In this document: positions 38,332-50,730 of the stretch, one piece after another | Numbering within the stretch: position 1 is the stretch's first letter | Layout: each line of letters begins with the position of its first letter | Origin: Moraxella catarrhalis | Lineage (GTDB): Bacteria; Pseudomonadota; Gammaproteobacteria; Pseudomonadales; Moraxellaceae | Length of the DNA: 50,900 nucleotides | Assembly: GCF_001632285.1 (NCBI RefSeq) | Contig: NZ_LWAH01000017.1 | Coordinates: forward strand, 1 to 50,900 | Direction: 5' to 3' | Program-made: the position numbers and the translations under genes | Notes under the pieces: model-generated | Seen by the model: the letters and a program-made list of their open reading frames with translations, nothing else | What the model was told of the DNA's origin: nothing | Database searches by the model: none

Positions 38332-41300
38332 TTACTCTTGAGAACCCAGCTCATCAGCGAATGCTTTGGCAAAGTTGTCTTCAATACTCAAATTATCTTC
38401 TGAAGTTGTAGGCGGTTCAGCTGTTATGACTGATAATAACTCATCCACTTGGGCAGTTTGGTTACCAGCATTTTGAGCTTTTCTTTGGCGAGATTGATGA
38501 TATGCCAAACCCGTACCTGCTGGAATTAAGCGACCCACAACCACATTTTCTTTCAAGCCAGACAAATCATCCACCTTACCCATCACTGCAGCGGCGGTCA
38601 AGACACGGGTCGTTTCTTGGAAGGACGCTGCTGAAATAAAGCTTTCGGTTGCCAAACTTGCTTTAGTAATACCCAAAAGCTGACGCTCGTATTGAACAGG
38701 AAACTTATTATTAGCGATCAATTCAGCATTGAGCGTACGAATTTTTGAGTATTCTGCTTGGTCGCCTTTAAAGTAGCTTGAATCACCACCATCGACAACC
38801 TCAACTTTACGCAACATCTGACGAACGATGACTTCAATGTGCTTGTCGTTGATTTTTACCCCTTGTAGGCGATAAACTTCTTGCACTTCATTGACAATAT
38901 AATTTGCCAATGCGGTCTCACCTTTTAGGCGTAAAATATCATGCGGATTTTGAGGTCCATCAGAAACCACCTCACCACGCTCAACGGTCTCTCCTTCAAA
39001 GACATTGATTTGACGCCATTTCGGAATCAGCTCTTCATGCACATCACCATCTTCATTGGTGATGATAAAGCGGTTTTTGCCTTTGGTTTCTTTACCAAAA
39101 CTGACCACACCGCTCATCTCAGCCATAATGGCATGATCTTTTGGACGGCGTGCCTCAAACAAGTCGGCAACTCGTGGCAGACCACCGGTAATATCTTTAG
39201 TACCTGAGGTTGCTTGTGGTACACGACCAAGCACCGAACCTGCCGTGACATGCTCGCCTTCAGATACACGAATGATGGTTTCGTTCGGTAGGAAATAAAC
39301 CACTTCTTTACCTTCATCGGTATCAAGAATAATCGCAGGACGCAAATCCTTAGCAATACTTGGACGGTCTTTGCTGGTCAAGATTTCAAATGATCTCACC
39401 CCCGTCATCTCATCTACCTTAACCGTTGCTGTCATGCCATCGGTAATGTCACTAAAGCGTGCGGTACCTGAGAATTCTGTAATAATTGGATGGGTATGTG
39501 GATCCCATTTGGCGATTACCTGCCCTGCTTCAACAGCATCTGCATCACGCACCAAGACGCTTGAGCCATAAGGCACTTTATAACGCTCACGCTCACGACC
39601 TTGATCATCAGCCACGCCAATCTCTGCCGAACGAGAGACAACAACCAAATGACCATCGGCATGCTGAACAGTTTTCATATTGTGAAAACGAACCGAACCT
39701 GCATTACCAACTGAGACACTGTTATCAACAGAAGCAGCAGAAGCAGCACCACCGACATGGAAAGTACGCATGGTCAGCTGAGTACCTGGCTCACCAATCG
39801 ACTGTGCCGCCATCACCCCAACAGATTCGCCAATATTGACCAAATGGCCACGAGCCAAATCACGACCATAACACTTAGCACAGACGCCTTGGGTGGCTTC
39901 ACAAGTAATGACTGAGCGTACATACACTTCATCAATCGCATTGGCATCTAACTTTTCAACCAATCTTTCATCAATCAAAGCGCCCGATGGTACAACCACA
40001 TCGCCATCTGCATTCACGACATCTTTGGCAGCAACACGACCAAGCACACGATCACCCAAGCGTTCAACAATTTCACCACCAACAATCACAGGTGTCATTC
40101 GCTGACCTGCATCTGTACCACAATCATCTTGGGTGATGACCAAGTCTTGTGCGACATCAACCAAACGGCGTGTTAGATAACCTGAGTTTGCTGTTTTTAA
40201 GGCGGTATCTGCCAAGCCTTTACGGGCACCGTGCGTTGAGATAAAGTATTGAAGTACCGTCAAGCCTTCACGGAAATTGGCTTTAATTGGTGTTTCAATA
40301 ATTGAGCCATCTGGCTTAGCCATCAGACCACGCATACCTGCAAGCTGACGAATCTGCGTGGCACTACCACGAGCACCTGAGTCGGCCATCATATAAATTG
40401 AGTTGAATGACTTTTGCGTTTCGGTCTCACCGTCTGCGTTGATCACATCGTCTTTAGACAAGTTATCCATCATCGCATTTGCAATTTTATCTGAAGTACG
40501 CGCCCAAATATCAACAACTTTGTTATAACGCTCACCTGCAGTGACAAAGCCTTGCTCAAATTGTTGTTCAATATCTCGCACTTCAGCATCAGCTGTATCC
40601 ACGATCTGCTTTTTGGTTGGTGGAATAACCATATCTTCCATACCAATCGAAATGCCCGATAAAGTCGCTTGTGCAAAACCCAAATACATCAGATGGTCAG
40701 CAAACATTACCGATTCTTTAACACCCAGCTTACGATAGCATGAGTTTAACAGCTTAGAGATATTTTTCTTGGTCATCTCCGTGTTACACTCACTAAACGC
40801 CATGCCTTCTGGCATGATATTCCAAATTAGCAAACGACCAGCTACGGTATCTTGGATACTGGTATGACTGATTTTTTCACCTGTTTTTTCATCCAAAATT
40901 GTCTCAGCGACACGAACTTTAATCTTGGCATTCACAGATAAATCATCTGAACCAATTGCTCTTAGAGCTTCATTCACCGTACTAAATACCATGCCTTCGC
41001 CTTTGGCATTCACACCGCCACGGCTAATATAATACAAACCAAGCACAACATCTTGAGAAGGCACGATGATCGGCTCACCATTTGCAGGCGACAAGATGTT
41101 GTTGGTTGACATCATCAAAGCACGAGCCTCAAGCTGAGCTTCTAAAGTCAGCGGTACATGAACTGCCATTTGGTCACCGTCAAAGTCGGCGTTAAACGCA
41201 GCACACACCAGTGGGTGCAACTGAATTGCTTTACCCTCAATTAACACAGGCTCAAACGCTTGCAGACCCAAGCGGTGAAGTGTTGGTGCACGGTTTAGTA

Positions 41301-42570
41301 GGACAGGATGTTCACGAATGACCATCGCAAGCATATCCCAAACGGCTGGCTCTTCACGCTCAACCATTTTTTTGGCGGCTTTAATGGTACTTGCAATGCC
41401 ATTTTGCAGCAATTTGGCATAGGTAAACGGCTTGAACAGCTCAAGTGCCATTTTCTTTGGTAAACCACACTGATGCAGACGCAAAGTAGGACCAACCACA
41501 ATCACCGAGCGTCCAGAATAGTCCACACGCTTACCAAGTAGGTTTTGACGGAAACGACCTTGCTTGCCTTTAATCATATCAGCAAGCGATTTTAATGGAC
41601 GCTTGTTAGACCCTGTAATAGCACGGCCACGGCGACCATTATCCAGTAGTGCATCAACTGCTTCTTGTAGCATACGCTTTTCGTTACGCACAATGATATC
41701 AGGTGCATTCAGCTCAAGCAGGCGTTTTAAACGATTATTACGGTTAATCACACGGCGATACAAATCGTTCAAGTCTGATGTGGCAAAACGACCACCTTCA
41801 AGCGGTACCAAAGGGCGTAAATCTGGTGGCAACACAGGCAACACAGTCATCACCATCCACTCAGGCTTGTTATTTGAGTCACGGAAAGACTCAAGTAACT
41901 GCAAGCGCTTGGACATTTTTTTCAGTTTGGTTTCAGAGCCAGTTTGTGGAATTGCAGTACGAAGCTCATCAATTTCGCCATCCACATCAATATCACGCAG
42001 TAAATCTTGAACAGCTTCAGCACCCATCTTGGCAATGAACTCATCGCCATATTGTTCAAGTGCATTAAAATACTCTTCATCATCCAACAGCTGATATTTT
42101 TCAAGACTGGTCATACCAGGATCGGTCACGATATAGCTTTCAAAATAAAGCACACGCTCAATATCACGCAAAGTGATATCCAAAAGAAGACCGATACGGC
42201 TAGGTAGCGATTTTAAAAACCAAATATGCGCAACTGGAGAGGCAAGCTCAATATGACCCATACGCTCACGGCGAACCTTAGCCGCAGTCACTTCAACACC
42301 GCAACGCTCACAAATGATGCCTTGAAATTTACGGCGTTTATATTTGCCGCACAAACACTCAAAGTCTTTGACAGGACCAAAAATTTTGGCACAGAATAGA
42401 CCATCACGCTCAGGTTTAAAGGTGCGGTAGTTAATGGTTTCTGGCTTTTTGACCTCACCATGCGACCAAGATTTGATTGCCTCAGGTGACGCTAAAGAAA
42501 TTTGAATGCTATCAAATTCTTTGACGCCATTGTCAGCAGGGCCTTTCATGATATCTAATAAATCTTTCAA
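38332..42570 (-). CDS. rpoC: DNA-directed RNA polymerase subunit beta'
   Basis: This is the catalytic subunit of RNA polymerase. The 1412-residue protein contains the N-terminal zinc ribbon ([20 protein letters not shown], near residues 70-90), the absolutely conserved Mg-binding [12 protein letters not shown] near 460, the bridge helix and trigger loop region ([20 protein letters not shown]), and the second zinc site ([15 protein letters not shown]). It begins [10 protein letters not shown]. It follows rpoB by 79 bp and ends with its own terminator. Everything appears intact. Confidence 0.98.
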   Translation of the reverse strand: MKDLLDIMKGPADNGVKEFDSIQISLASPEAIKSWSHGEVKKPETINYRTFKPERDGLFCAKIFGPVKDFECLCGKYKRRKFQGIICERCGVEVTAAKVRRERMGHIELASPVAHIWFLKSLPSRIGLLLDITLRDIERVLYFESYIVTDPGMTSLEKYQLLDDEEYFNALEQYGDEFIAKMGAEAVQDLLRDIDVDGEIDELRTAIPQTGSETKLKKMSKRLQLLESFRDSNNKPEWMVMTVLPVLPPDLRPLVPLEGGRFATSDLNDLYRRVINRNNRLKRLLELNAPDIIVRNEKRMLQEAVDALLDNGRRGRAITGSNKRPLKSLADMIKGKQGRFRQNLLGKRVDYSGRSVIVVGPTLRLHQCGLPKKMALELFKPFTYAKLLQNGIASTIKAAKKMVEREEPAVWDMLAMVIREHPVLLNRAPTLHRLGLQAFEPVLIEGKAIQLHPLVCAAFNADFDGDQMAVHVPLTLEAQLEARALMMSTNNILSPANGEPIIVPSQDVVLGLYYISRGGVNAKGEGMVFSTVNEALRAIGSDDLSVNAKIKVRVAETILDEKTGEKISHTSIQDTVAGRLLIWNIMPEGMAFSECNTEMTKKNISKLLNSCYRKLGVKESVMFADHLMYLGFAQATLSGISIGMEDMVIPPTKKQIVDTADAEVRDIEQQFEQGFVTAGERYNKVVDIWARTSDKIANAMMDNLSKDDVINADGETETQKSFNSIYMMADSGARGSATQIRQLAGMRGLMAKPDGSIIETPIKANFREGLTVLQYFISTHGARKGLADTALKTANSGYLTRRLVDVAQDLVITQDDCGTDAGQRMTPVIVGGEIVERLGDRVLGRVAAKDVVNADGDVVVPSGALIDERLVEKLDANAIDEVYVRSVITCEATQGVCAKCYGRDLARGHLVNIGESVGVMAAQSIGEPGTQLTMRTFHVGGAASAASVDNSVSVGNAGSVRFHNMKTVQHADGHLVVVSRSAEIGVADDQGRERERYKVPYGSSVLVRDADAVEAGQVIAKWDPHTHPIITEFSGTARFSDITDGMTATVKVDEMTGVRSFEILTSKDRPSIAKDLRPAIILDTDEGKEVVYFLPNETIIRVSEGEHVTAGSVLGRVPQATSGTKDITGGLPRVADLFEARRPKDHAIMAEMSGVVSFGKETKGKNRFIITNEDGDVHEELIPKWRQINVFEGETVERGEVVSDGPQNPHDILRLKGETALANYIVNEVQEVYRLQGVKINDKHIEVIVRQMLRKVEVVDGGDSSYFKGDQAEYSKIRTLNAELIANNKFPVQYERQLLGITKASLATESFISAASFQETTRVLTAAAVMGKVDDLSGLKENVVVGRLIPAGTGLAYHQSRQRKAQNAGNQTAQVDELLSVITAEPPTTSEDNLSIEDNFAKAFADELGSQE

Positions 42571-42649
42571 AAGGTTTCTCCGTTGTATTCGTCGTAATCT
42601 TTACGCCCAGCGACGATTTCATCACTGGGTATGTTGGTCTTAGGCTAAG

Positions 42650-45600
42650 TTACTTCTTTTCTTTTAAGTCAATATTAATACCCAGCGAGCGAATCTCTTT
42701 GGTTAAGACATTGAACGACTCTGGCATGCCAGGATTCATATACTGCTCGCCATCGACAATATTCTTATACATGCGTGTACGACCCTCAACATCGTCCGAC
42801 TTCACCGTCAGCATCTCTTGTAGAGTGTAAGTTGCACCATAAGCTTCTAGCGCCCAAACCTCCATCTCACCAAAACGCTGACCACCAAATTGTGCTTTAC
42901 CGCCAAGAGGTTGCTGTGTTACCAGTGAATAAGAGCCAGTTGAACGGGCGTGCATTTTATCATCGACTAAGTGGTTTAGCTTAAGCATATACATGTAGCC
43001 AACCGTAACAGGACGATCAAATTTCTTACCTGTTCTGCCATCATAAAGTGTTTGCTGACCTGTGGTTGATAGGTCGGCCAAACTTAACAGCTCTTTGATT
43101 TGAGTTTCTTTGGCACCATCAAAAACGGCCGTACCCATTGGGACACCATCTTTTAGGTTCTGACACAGTGCCAATAAATCTTCATCAGACAAGCTGTCTA
43201 AATCTACTTGCTCACCACCGACTTGGTTATAAATCTTATCTAAGAATTCACGAAGCTCACTCACAGCAACTTGCGAACGCAACATGGCATTAATCTTATC
43301 ACCCAAACCTTTGGCTGCCATACCCAAATGGGTCTCTAGCACCTGACCGATATTCATACGAGATGGTACGCCCAATGGGTTTAGTACGATATCTACAGGA
43401 TTACCATTTTCATCATATGGCATATCCTCAACTGGCATGATGCGTGATACAACCCCTTTGTTACCATGACGACCTGCCATCTTGTCACCTGGCTGGATAC
43501 GACGCTTAACCGCCAAATACACCTTAACAATCTTCTGAACGCCATGTGCTAAGTCATCACCTTGAGTTAATTTGCGTTTTTTCTCGGTAAATTTATTATC
43601 GATATCTTTTTGCTTATCACTTAAGAATTCAGCAATCTGACCCAAACGCTCTGAAACTTCCTCTTCAGCAGGCTGGATATCTAGCAAGCTTTCTAGTGGC
43701 AAATTTTCGATGTCTTTAGTGCTTAGAATCGTACCTGCTTTAAAGCCTGCACCACCGCTGACTTTTTTACCATCAAGTAAGCTTAAAATACGACCTTTTG
43801 CAGCTGCTTCAAAAATCACCAGTTCTTCTTTTAAATCTTTACGGTAATCATCAAGCATGGCTTTTTCAATAGATTTGGCACGGCTGTCTTTTTCAAGACC
43901 ATCACGGGTAAAGACTTGCACATCAATGACCGTGCCTTTGGTTGATGATGGTACACGCAAAGAGGTATCTTTAACATCCGCCGCTTTTTCGCCAAAAATC
44001 GCACGAAGTAGTTTTTCTTCTGGGGTCAGCTGACTTTCACCTTTTGGTGTTACTTTACCAACCAAAATATCACCAGCATCGACCTCAGCACCGATATACA
44101 CAATACCCGCTTCATCAAGATTTGCCAATGCAGCCTCACCGACATTTGGAATATCGCCTGTAATTTCTTCTGGTCCAAGCTTGGTATCACGAGCCACACA
44201 AGTTAACTCTTGAATGTGAATCGTGGTGAAACGGTCTTCTTGAACCACTCGCTCAGAAAGTAAAATTGAGTCTTCAAAGTTATAGCCATTCCAAGGCATG
44301 AATGCCACGCGCATATTTTGACCAAGTGCAAGCTCGCCAAGATCAGTCGATGGGCCATCTGCCAAGATATCGCCACGCTCAATTTCATCGCCTTCATTGA
44401 CGATAACACGCTGGTTAATACAGGTATTCTGGTTGGAACGGGTGTATTTAATCAAATTATAAATATCAATACCCGCTTCACCTGCAGTCATTTCATCCTC
44501 ATTGACACGCACAATGATACGACTGGCATCAACCTCTTCAATCACACCACCACGCTTAGCGACCACACACACGCCCGAGTCACGCGCCACATGGCGTTCC
44601 ATACCCGTACCTACAAGTGGCTTATCACTACGCAGTGTTGGAACTGCCTGACGCTGCATGTTTGAACCCATCAAGGCACGGTTTGCATCATCATGCTCCA
44701 AGAATGGAATTAGACCTGCTGCTACCGATACCACCTGACGCGGTGAAACATCCATATGAGTAACTTTATCGGCGCTCATACGCACAAATTCACCATCGTG
44801 ACGAACACTAACCATCTCTTCGGTCAGCTCACCCTTGTCATTCATTGGTGAGTCGGCTTGTGCGATTACCATGCCTACTTCTTCGATGGCAGAAACATAT
44901 TCAATTTCGTCAGTCACACGCCCATCAACGACGCGTCTGTACGGTGTCTCCAAGAAGCCAAAATTATTTGTTTTGGCAAAAGTCGCTAAAGAGTTAATCA
45001 AACCAATGTTTGGACCTTCAGGGGTTTCAATTGGACACACACGGCCATAGTGGGTCGTATGGACATCACGAACCTCAAAGCCTGCACGCTCACGCGTCAA
45101 ACCACCTGGACCCAATGCTGATACACGGCGTTTATGGGTAATCTCAGATAATGGGTTATTTTGATCCATAAACTGCGATAGCTGACTTGAGCCAAAAAAT
45201 TCTTTAATAGATGCTGCCACAGGTTTTGAGTTAATCAAGTCCTGAGGAGACAAATTATCAGAATCGGCTGTGGTTAAGCGTTCTTTAACAGCACGCTCAA
45301 CGCGTGCCAAACCGATACGGAACTGGTTTTCAGTCATTTCACCCACAGAGCGAATACGGCGATTACCCAAGTGGTCAATATCATCCACCTCGCCACGACC
45401 ATTACGGATCTCGATCAACTCTTTTAAGACATCAACGATATCTTGATTGGATAAAACACCTTGTTCGCGTTGCACATCCATATCATCGGTATCAATGAAC
45501 TCACGACCCAATCGACGGTTAAACTTCATACGACCCACATTAGACAAGTCGTAACGCTCTTGGCTAAAGAACATTGATTCAAAAAGTTTTTCAGCAGTCT

Positions 45601-46741
45601 CAAGTGTTGGTGGTTCACCTGGACGCATCACTTTATAAATCTCAATCAATGCCTCTTCACGAGTCACAATTGTATCGGCGCGTAGCGTGTCAGCAATATA
45701 TGCACCATGATCGATATCATTCGTGAATAAAATCTTAAATGATTGAACATTTTTTTCAGCAAGTTTTACCAGAATCTCATGGTCGATCAAGGTATTGGCA
45801 CGAACCAAAACCTCATCCCCAACCACAATATCCTCGCCAATGATACGCTCATACAAATATTCATCAGGTACCGCAAGCTTGGTCATACCTGAGTTTAAAA
45901 TTCGTTTTACACGAAGTGCGTTAATGCGTTGACCTTGTTCAACAATCACATTACCATCAGGACCGACAATATCAAACTGAGCCATCTCACCTTTTAAACG
46001 ATCAGCAACCAGTTCAATTTCAAAGGATTCATCACCTTTAAATACTTCAACTTTTTCAAAAAATTGATCTAAAATTTGAGCGGTATCCATACCAATGGCA
46101 CGCAAAATAATCGTTGCCAACAACTTACGACGGCGGTCAATACGCGCGTACACCAAATCTTTAGCATCAAATTCAAAATCAAGCCAAGAACCACGGTAAG
46201 GGATAATGCGTGCGTTATAAAGCACTTTACCGCTTGAATGCGACTTACCTTTATCATGGTCAAAGAAAACACCAGGTGAGCGATGCAATTGAGAAACGAT
46301 GACGCGCTCAGTACCATTAATAATAAAAGTACCATTATCTGTCATCAATGGAATTTCGCCCATATAAACGCTTTGTTCACGAACATCTTTAATGGCAGTT
46401 TTATTTTCTTTATCCTTAATAATAAGGCGAATTTTTACACGCAAAGGTGCCGCAAAAGTTGAACCGCGCATAATACATTCACGCTCATCAAATTCAGGCT
46501 CACCCAAGTAATACTCAACGAATTGCAATTGAGCATTACCAGAGTGGCTTTCGATCGGAAAAATTGATGAAAAAGCCGCTTGTAAACCAATGTTGGCACG
46601 AGCTTTTGGTTTTTTATGCTCTTGTAAGAATTGCTCATAAGAATCCACTTGGATGGCAAGCAGATAAGGCACATCCATGACATCTGGAAGCTTTGAAAAA
46701 CTTTTGCGAATACGTTTCTTTTCGGTATAAGAATATGCCAT
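42650..46741 (-). CDS. rpoB: DNA-directed RNA polymerase subunit beta
   Basis: This is the second large subunit of RNA polymerase, 1363 residues. The rifampicin-binding cluster near residue 520 reads [20 protein letters not shown] followed by [10 protein letters not shown]. The resistance hot-spot D, H and S residues are all wild type, so no rifampicin-resistance change is visible there. The conserved [10 protein letters not shown] block near 1095 and C-terminal [14 protein letters not shown] are present. Translation begins [15 protein letters not shown]. It heads the rpoB-rpoC unit behind a 419-bp gap with a terminator and a possible promoter. Confidence 0.98.
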   Translation of the reverse strand: MAYSYTEKKRIRKSFSKLPDVMDVPYLLAIQVDSYEQFLQEHKKPKARANIGLQAAFSSIFPIESHSGNAQLQFVEYYLGEPEFDERECIMRGSTFAAPLRVKIRLIIKDKENKTAIKDVREQSVYMGEIPLMTDNGTFIINGTERVIVSQLHRSPGVFFDHDKGKSHSSGKVLYNARIIPYRGSWLDFEFDAKDLVYARIDRRRKLLATIILRAIGMDTAQILDQFFEKVEVFKGDESFEIELVADRLKGEMAQFDIVGPDGNVIVEQGQRINALRVKRILNSGMTKLAVPDEYLYERIIGEDIVVGDEVLVRANTLIDHEILVKLAEKNVQSFKILFTNDIDHGAYIADTLRADTIVTREEALIEIYKVMRPGEPPTLETAEKLFESMFFSQERYDLSNVGRMKFNRRLGREFIDTDDMDVQREQGVLSNQDIVDVLKELIEIRNGRGEVDDIDHLGNRRIRSVGEMTENQFRIGLARVERAVKERLTTADSDNLSPQDLINSKPVAASIKEFFGSSQLSQFMDQNNPLSEITHKRRVSALGPGGLTRERAGFEVRDVHTTHYGRVCPIETPEGPNIGLINSLATFAKTNNFGFLETPYRRVVDGRVTDEIEYVSAIEEVGMVIAQADSPMNDKGELTEEMVSVRHDGEFVRMSADKVTHMDVSPRQVVSVAAGLIPFLEHDDANRALMGSNMQRQAVPTLRSDKPLVGTGMERHVARDSGVCVVAKRGGVIEEVDASRIIVRVNEDEMTAGEAGIDIYNLIKYTRSNQNTCINQRVIVNEGDEIERGDILADGPSTDLGELALGQNMRVAFMPWNGYNFEDSILLSERVVQEDRFTTIHIQELTCVARDTKLGPEEITGDIPNVGEAALANLDEAGIVYIGAEVDAGDILVGKVTPKGESQLTPEEKLLRAIFGEKAADVKDTSLRVPSSTKGTVIDVQVFTRDGLEKDSRAKSIEKAMLDDYRKDLKEELVIFEAAAKGRILSLLDGKKVSGGAGFKAGTILSTKDIENLPLESLLDIQPAEEEVSERLGQIAEFLSDKQKDIDNKFTEKKRKLTQGDDLAHGVQKIVKVYLAVKRRIQPGDKMAGRHGNKGVVSRIMPVEDMPYDENGNPVDIVLNPLGVPSRMNIGQVLETHLGMAAKGLGDKINAMLRSQVAVSELREFLDKIYNQVGGEQVDLDSLSDEDLLALCQNLKDGVPMGTAVFDGAKETQIKELLSLADLSTTGQQTLYDGRTGKKFDRPVTVGYMYMLKLNHLVDDKMHARSTGSYSLVTQQPLGGKAQFGGQRFGEMEVWALEAYGATYTLQEMLTVKSDDVEGRTRMYKNIVDGEQYMNPGMPESFNVLTKEIRSLGINIDLKEKK

Positions 46742-47026
46742 TAAGATTCCTTAGATTAACTTAAAAATATGTTGCCAAAGAGGCAAACACTGCCAAAGAT
46801 TTTGTCTATTTTAATAGCTAAAATCAAAATATGAAAGAATCATTGCGATTCTTGAGAATAAGCACCCATTTTTTGAACTCGACAAAGGAAAATTACACGA
46901 AATAAAGACAGATAGACACAAAAAATCACCAAATACCATCCAGTATCTAGCAAATCACTGTTAATAATAGGTAAGTCGTTCAGCTTGCATGGGTGCGTTT
47001 GTCCTTTTGGGATGTGTTTCTATCCC
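46742..47026 (-). promoter_or_regulatory. Long rpoB leader with hairpin and micro-ORF
   Basis: About 280 nt separate the candidate promoter from rpoB. A clean hairpin (AAGAATC / GATTCTT, 46835-46853) and a nine-codon frame (46990 to 46961, MQAERLTYY) with AAAAGGAC 11 nt upstream lie in it. These could tune rpoB expression. The hairpin is seen; any role is inferred. Confidence 0.35.
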
Positions 47027-47055
47027 ACCATAAAAATAGATACACAAAAGGTCAA
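47027..47055 (-). promoter_or_regulatory. Candidate rpoBC promoter
   Basis: TTGACC, a 17-nt spacer and TATGGT lie on the minus strand just past the rplL terminator. The -35 is five of six to consensus and the -10 four of six. Confidence 0.45.
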
Positions 47056-47073
47056 ATACTTAATTATAATAAA

Positions 47074-47108
47074 AAAAAGCCAATAATGCAATATATTATT
47101 GGCTTTTT
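47074..47108 (-). terminator. Strong terminator or attenuator between rplL and rpoB
   Basis: A perfect 14-bp stem (AAAAAGCCAATAAT / ATTATTGGCTTTTT) with a 7-nt loop is followed on the minus strand by a run of eight Ts. It lies 53 bp after rplL. E. coli has a leaky terminator in this place; this one looks stronger. Confidence 0.85.
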
Positions 47109-47160
47109 AAAAAATAATTTTTAAATTGCTGGTTGATTAATGAACAGCAATTTAGAAAAA

Positions 47161-47535
47161 TTATTTAAGTTCGACGCTTGCGCCAGCTTCTTCAAGCTTC
47201 TTCTTAAGCTCTTCAGCTTCAGCTTTAGATGCAGCTTCTTTAACAGTTTGTGGCGCACCTTCAACTAGGTCTTTAGCTTCTTTTAGACCTAGACCGGTAA
47301 CTTCACGCACAACTTTAATTACAGCAACTTTTTTATCGCCTGCGCTGGTTAGAACAACATCAAACTCATCTTTTTCTTCAGCTGCACCGCCAGCATCACC
47401 GCCAGCTGCTGGTGCTGCTGCTAGAGCTGCTGCAGATACACCGAATTTTTCTTCCATCGCAGAGATAAGTTCAACGATTTCCATAACTGATTTTTCTGCG
47501 ATTGCGTCTAAGATTTGTTCATTAGTTAGTGACAT
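47161..47535 (-). CDS. rplL: 50S ribosomal protein L7/L12
   Basis: L7/L12 forms the flexible stalk that recruits translation GTPases. The 124-residue protein shows the N-terminal dimerisation helix pair, an alanine/glycine-rich hinge ([18 protein letters not shown], about residues 36-53), and the globular C-terminal domain ([20 protein letters not shown]). It follows rplJ by 57 bp and precedes the strong terminator. Confidence 0.97.
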   Translation of the reverse strand: MSLTNEQILDAIAEKSVMEIVELISAMEEKFGVSAAALAAAPAAGGDAGGAAEEKDEFDVVLTSAGDKKVAVIKVVREVTGLGLKEAKDLVEGAPQTVKEAASKAEAEELKKKLEEAGASVELK

Positions 47536-47592
47536 AGCAATTATTCCTAAATAAAGGTATGAGAGTAAATAAATTTAAAATATGACAGTAAA

Positions 47593-48096
47593 TTAAGCCG
47601 CTTCTGATTCCATCTTATCACGAAGTGCAGCCAAAGTGCGTGCAAGTTTGCCTGCTGCTGCTTCTTTCATCGTACCCATTAGACGCGCAATAGCTTCGTC
47701 GTAAGTTGGTAGGGTAGCTAGGCGATCGATAGATTTTGCGTCAATAAATTCACCTTCAAAAGCTGCGCCTTTGATTTCGAACTTATCGTTGGCCTTTGCA
47801 AATTCTTTGAACAAACGGGCTGCTGCACCAGGATGCTCATTTGAAAATGCGATTAATGTAGGACCAACGAATACATCGTTCATGCACTCAAAAGAGGTAT
47901 CAGCTAAGGCACGGCGCAACAAAGTGTTACGTACAATGCGCATATCAACACCTGCCTCACGAGCAGCTTTACGAAGTTCGGTCATCTTTGCTACTGTAAC
48001 TCCGCGCGAGTCGGCAACTACAGCAGAGAGCGCACCTTTGGCAGTTTCATTTACTTCAGCAACAATTGCTTGTTTGTCTTGAAGATTTAGTGCCAT
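47593..48096 (-). CDS. rplJ: 50S ribosomal protein L10
   Basis: L10 anchors the L7/L12 dimers to the ribosome and represses its own operon by binding the leader. The 167-residue protein has the N-terminal rRNA-binding domain ([20 protein letters not shown], then [13 protein letters not shown]) and the C-terminal helix that carries L7/L12 dimers. The L10 leader lies immediately upstream and rplL downstream. Confidence 0.97.
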   Translation of the reverse strand: MALNLQDKQAIVAEVNETAKGALSAVVADSRGVTVAKMTELRKAAREAGVDMRIVRNTLLRRALADTSFECMNDVFVGPTLIAFSNEHPGAAARLFKEFAKANDKFEIKGAAFEGEFIDAKSIDRLATLPTYDEAIARLMGTMKEAAAGKLARTLAALRDKMESEAA

Positions 48097-48179
48097 GGGT
48101 TGTCTCCAAAATTATTGCTTAAAATACCACAAAAGCAATAAGTCAAATTCACAAACACCAAAGGATGTTTGCACCATTA

Positions 48180-48282
48180 CGGCGACAATATAGTCTCACC
48201 GTCTGCGTAGGCAGGTTTCTCCTATTAGATTGCTTAGCAATACCTACGGTCTTAGACAGCACAACCCGTTGTGCTGAACTAA
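48180..48282 (-). ncRNA. L10 leader (autoregulatory mRNA structure)
   Basis: The minus strand contains a hairpin AGCACAAC / GTTGTGCT (48258-48275), then CCGTAGGTATTGC, TAAGCAA, and AGGAGAAACCTGCC followed by TACGCAGACGG. This combination is the conserved core of bacterial L10 leaders, which bind L10(L12)4 to block rplJ translation. Position and motifs agree. The exact ends are estimates. Confidence 0.8.
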
Positions 48283-48346
48283 TAAATATTAATTTGTCAA
48301 AATTCTGTTGATGACCAAAGTAAACTTTAGCCATCAAAATTGTATT

Positions 48347-48374
48347 ATTATAATCAATAAAATTTTTAAATCAA
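48347..48374 (-). promoter_or_regulatory. Candidate rplJL promoter
   Basis: TTGATT, a 16-nt spacer and a perfect TATAAT lie on the minus strand about 35-60 nt after rplA. This matches the place of the secondary promoter before rplJ in enterobacteria. Confidence 0.6.
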
Positions 48375-48407
48375 GTTAAATTATAAGAATTTAACTCAAT
48401 GTATTGA

Positions 48408-49109
48408 TTACTTATTAACACGGTGTGGCACTGGATCAATTGTGATGCCAGGACCCATAGTACTAGATAATGTAATCTTCTTAATATAAATACCTTTAGA
48501 AGTTGCTGGTTTAGCACGTTTAAGATCATTTAATAAAGCTGTTGCATTTTGCTCAATTTGATCAGCAGTGAAGCCCACTTGACCGATAGAAGCATGGATA
48601 ATACCTGCTTTATCAACACGATACTGTGCCTGACCTGCTTTAGTATTTTTTACGGCAGTAGCGACATCAGCAGTTACTGTGCCAACTTTTGGGTTTGGCA
48701 TCAAGCCGCGTGGACCAAGAATGGTACCAAGCTGACCGACAACACGCATAGCATCAGGTGATGCGATAACAACATCAAAATCCATATTACCAGCTTTGAT
48801 GCTTTCTGCTAAGTCTTCAAAACCAACGACATCTGCACCCGCTTCTTTGGCAGCATCAGCAACAGCACCTTGTGCAAATACTGCAACACGCTTAGTTTTA
48901 CCAGTACCTGCAGGTAGATTGGTTGCACCACGAACAACTTGATCAGATTTGCGTGGATCTACACCCAAATTAATCGCAATATCAATTGACTCTTTGAATT
49001 TTACTGCTGGCAAATCATTCAAAATTGCAACGGCTTCTTCGATCGTGTATAGCTTGTTGCTATCGACACGATCTTTGATTAATTGTTGACGCTTAGTTAG
49101 CTTAGCCAT
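48408..49109 (-). CDS. rplA: 50S ribosomal protein L1
   Basis: L1 forms the mobile stalk that helps release deacylated tRNA, and it represses the L11 operon by binding its mRNA. The 233-residue protein contains the conserved core [19 protein letters not shown] and N-terminal [15 protein letters not shown]. Its ATG overlaps the rplK stop region (49109), indicating translational coupling. Confidence 0.97.
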   Translation of the reverse strand: MAKLTKRQQLIKDRVDSNKLYTIEEAVAILNDLPAVKFKESIDIAINLGVDPRKSDQVVRGATNLPAGTGKTKRVAVFAQGAVADAAKEAGADVVGFEDLAESIKAGNMDFDVVIASPDAMRVVGQLGTILGPRGLMPNPKVGTVTADVATAVKNTKAGQAQYRVDKAGIIHASIGQVGFTADQIEQNATALLNDLKRAKPATSKGIYIKKITLSSTMGPGITIDPVPHRVNK

Positions 49110-49540
49110 TACACACCCTCCACAGTGATACCCATTGAACGAGCAGTACCTGCAATGGTACGAATTGCCGCTTCAAGTTCAGCAGCGGTTAAATCCGCTT
49201 GCTTGGTTTTTACGATTTCTTCAAGCTGATCACGGTTTACAGTACCAACTTTTGAAGTGTTAGGCGTACTTGAACCTTTTGAAATACCTGCTGCTTTACG
49301 CAATAAAACTGCTGCAGGAGGTGATTTCATCACAAAAGTGAATGACTTGTCATTAAAAACGGTAATTACAACAGGAATAGGCAAGCCTGGCTCAATATTT
49401 GCAGAAGCAGCATTGAACTCTTTACAAAATGCCATGATATTTACGCCTTTTTGACCCAACGCTGGACCAATTGGTGGCGATGGATTTGCCTTTCCGGCAG
49501 GCACTTGTAGCTTGATGTAGCCATCAATCTTCTTTGCCAT
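49109..49540 (-). CDS. rplK: 50S ribosomal protein L11
   Basis: L11 sits at the GTPase-associated centre, where thiostrepton binds, and is needed for RelA stringent signalling. I start it at 49540 (143 residues, [20 protein letters not shown]), which has GGAGAG upstream and the family N-terminus. An in-frame ATG at 49585 would add 15 residues that the family lacks. The proline-rich [18 protein letters not shown] loop is intact. The next gene, rplA, begins at its stop. Confidence 0.97.
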   Translation of the reverse strand: MAKKIDGYIKLQVPAGKANPSPPIGPALGQKGVNIMAFCKEFNAASANIEPGLPIPVVITVFNDKSFTFVMKSPPAAVLLRKAAGISKGSSTPNTSKVGTVNRDQLEEIVKTKQADLTAAELEAAIRTIAGTARSMGITVEGV

Positions 49541-49628
49541 GAGAATCTCTCCAATAATGGGTAATAACGCTAAACAGCTCCCCAAGTTAATAACAAACTC
49601 TAGCTATTGACCAGAGCCAAAACCGTAT

Positions 49629-49657
49629 ATTATACGGCAATTAATTAATCTTTTCAA
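49629..49657 (-). promoter_or_regulatory. Candidate rplKAJL promoter at the end of nusG
   Basis: TTGAAA, a 17-nt spacer and a perfect TATAAT lie on the minus strand, with the -35 inside the last codons of nusG. This is where E. coli has its L11 promoter. A 7-bp palindrome (CCGTATA / TATACGG) overlaps the -10. Confidence 0.7.
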
Positions 49658-50171
49658 CTTTATTAAATTCAAGCTCAACTTCAGTTGGGCGATTAAATAC
49701 GCTAACAGTCAAATGTAATTTTGACTTATCATAATCCACTTTTTTGACAAGGCCTTTAAAGTCCGTAAACGGACCATCAATAACCAACACTTCTTCACCA
49801 GGCTCGAACATGGTTTTTGGACGCGGTGCATCACCAGTTTTATTAATACGATTTAGGATACGATCTGCTTCAATCTGAGTAATTGGTGCAGGATTCTCTG
49901 GCGTGCCACCGATAAATCCTGTGATATTTGGGCAAGATCTGACAATATGCCAAGTATCTTCATTCATTTCCATATTAATCAGGACATAGCCTGGGAAAAG
50001 TTTTTGCTGCATGGTGTATTTTTTACCTTCACGCATTTCAACAACTTCTTCAGTCGGTACAAGCACTTCACCAAATTTATCAGCAAATTCACTACGTTTA
50101 ATGCGTTCAACCAAAGAACGCTGTACTTGATTTTCGTAACCAGAGAACGCTTGAATGATATACCAACGCAT
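49641..50171 (-). CDS. nusG: Transcription termination/antitermination factor NusG
   Basis: NusG binds RNA polymerase, suppresses pausing and links it to Rho or ribosomes. The 176-residue protein has the NGN domain (MRWYIIQAFSGYENQVQRSL ... LFPGYVLINMEMNEDTWH) and the C-terminal KOW motif (EPGEEVLVIDGPFTDFKGLV). It lies 21 bp after secE and is probably co-transcribed with it. Confidence 0.97.
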   Translation of the reverse strand: MRWYIIQAFSGYENQVQRSLVERIKRSEFADKFGEVLVPTEEVVEMREGKKYTMQQKLFPGYVLINMEMNEDTWHIVRSCPNITGFIGGTPENPAPITQIEADRILNRINKTGDAPRPKTMFEPGEEVLVIDGPFTDFKGLVKKVDYDKSKLHLTVSVFNRPTEVELEFNKVEKIN

Positions 50172-50192
50172 TTATCAACCCTTTTTAGTTAT

Positions 50193-50666
50193 TTAAATAA
50201 TCAAGCCAACAATGTAGCTAAAAAACATATCTAGCAACCAAATGATAATTCCAAAAATAATCATTATCAAAATTACTTGCCAAGTATAACGAGCAGTCTC
50301 ATCTTTGGTTGGCCATGTCACACGACGCAGCTCAATACCTGCATCTTTTAACAATGTTTTGAAAGCTGATCCTTGATTGGTAAACGCCAAACATATAAAA
50401 CCAAATACAACCAAGCTTACCGTAATAGCAATCTGTGTCCAAACATTATTGGCAGGTGCCCAATACCTTGGCAAATATTGGGATACCAAAGTTGCTGAGA
50501 TCATAGCAATGATGGCAATTAACCACAACAAAAAATCTTTTGCTGAATGTTTTTTAGCAACCTCTACCACACTCTCTTTTGCAACCGTGATAGGGTCTTT
50601 TGTATGTTGTGAGCCAGATGCTGAAGTTCCAGATTGGATATCCAAATTGTCTTTATTATCGCTCAT
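50193..50666 (-). CDS. secE: Preprotein translocase subunit SecE
   Basis: SecE clamps SecY in the inner-membrane translocon. The start at 50666 (157 residues, MSDNKDNLDIQSG) avoids running into the tRNA-Trp gene, whose sequence a longer frame would read through. About 50 hydrophilic residues precede three membrane segments, as in the E. coli type: FLLWLIAIIAMISATLVSQY, IAITVSLVVFGFICLAF and VILIMIIFGIIIWLLDMFFS. The conserved cytoplasmic RRVTWPTKDE motif is intact. It is the first protein gene after tRNA-Trp. Confidence 0.95.
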   Translation of the reverse strand: MSDNKDNLDIQSGTSASGSQHTKDPITVAKESVVEVAKKHSAKDFLLWLIAIIAMISATLVSQYLPRYWAPANNVWTQIAITVSLVVFGFICLAFTNQGSAFKTLLKDAGIELRRVTWPTKDETARYTWQVILIMIIFGIIIWLLDMFFSYIVGLII

Positions 50667-50730
50667 GCAGGGACTTGCCTTGGAATGACCAATTTTTATG
50701 AAGTTAAAAGAATGGTATGAATAATAAGAT

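Noticed and set aside
45130..45200. Rifampicin-resistance substitution in RpoB
   Set aside because: The D, H and S hot-spot residues of the cluster are all wild type.
20900..48000. Many long frames antisense to rpoB, rpoC, smc and tsf
   Set aside because: They are shadows of strongly biased coding regions, with no family features or ribosome sites.
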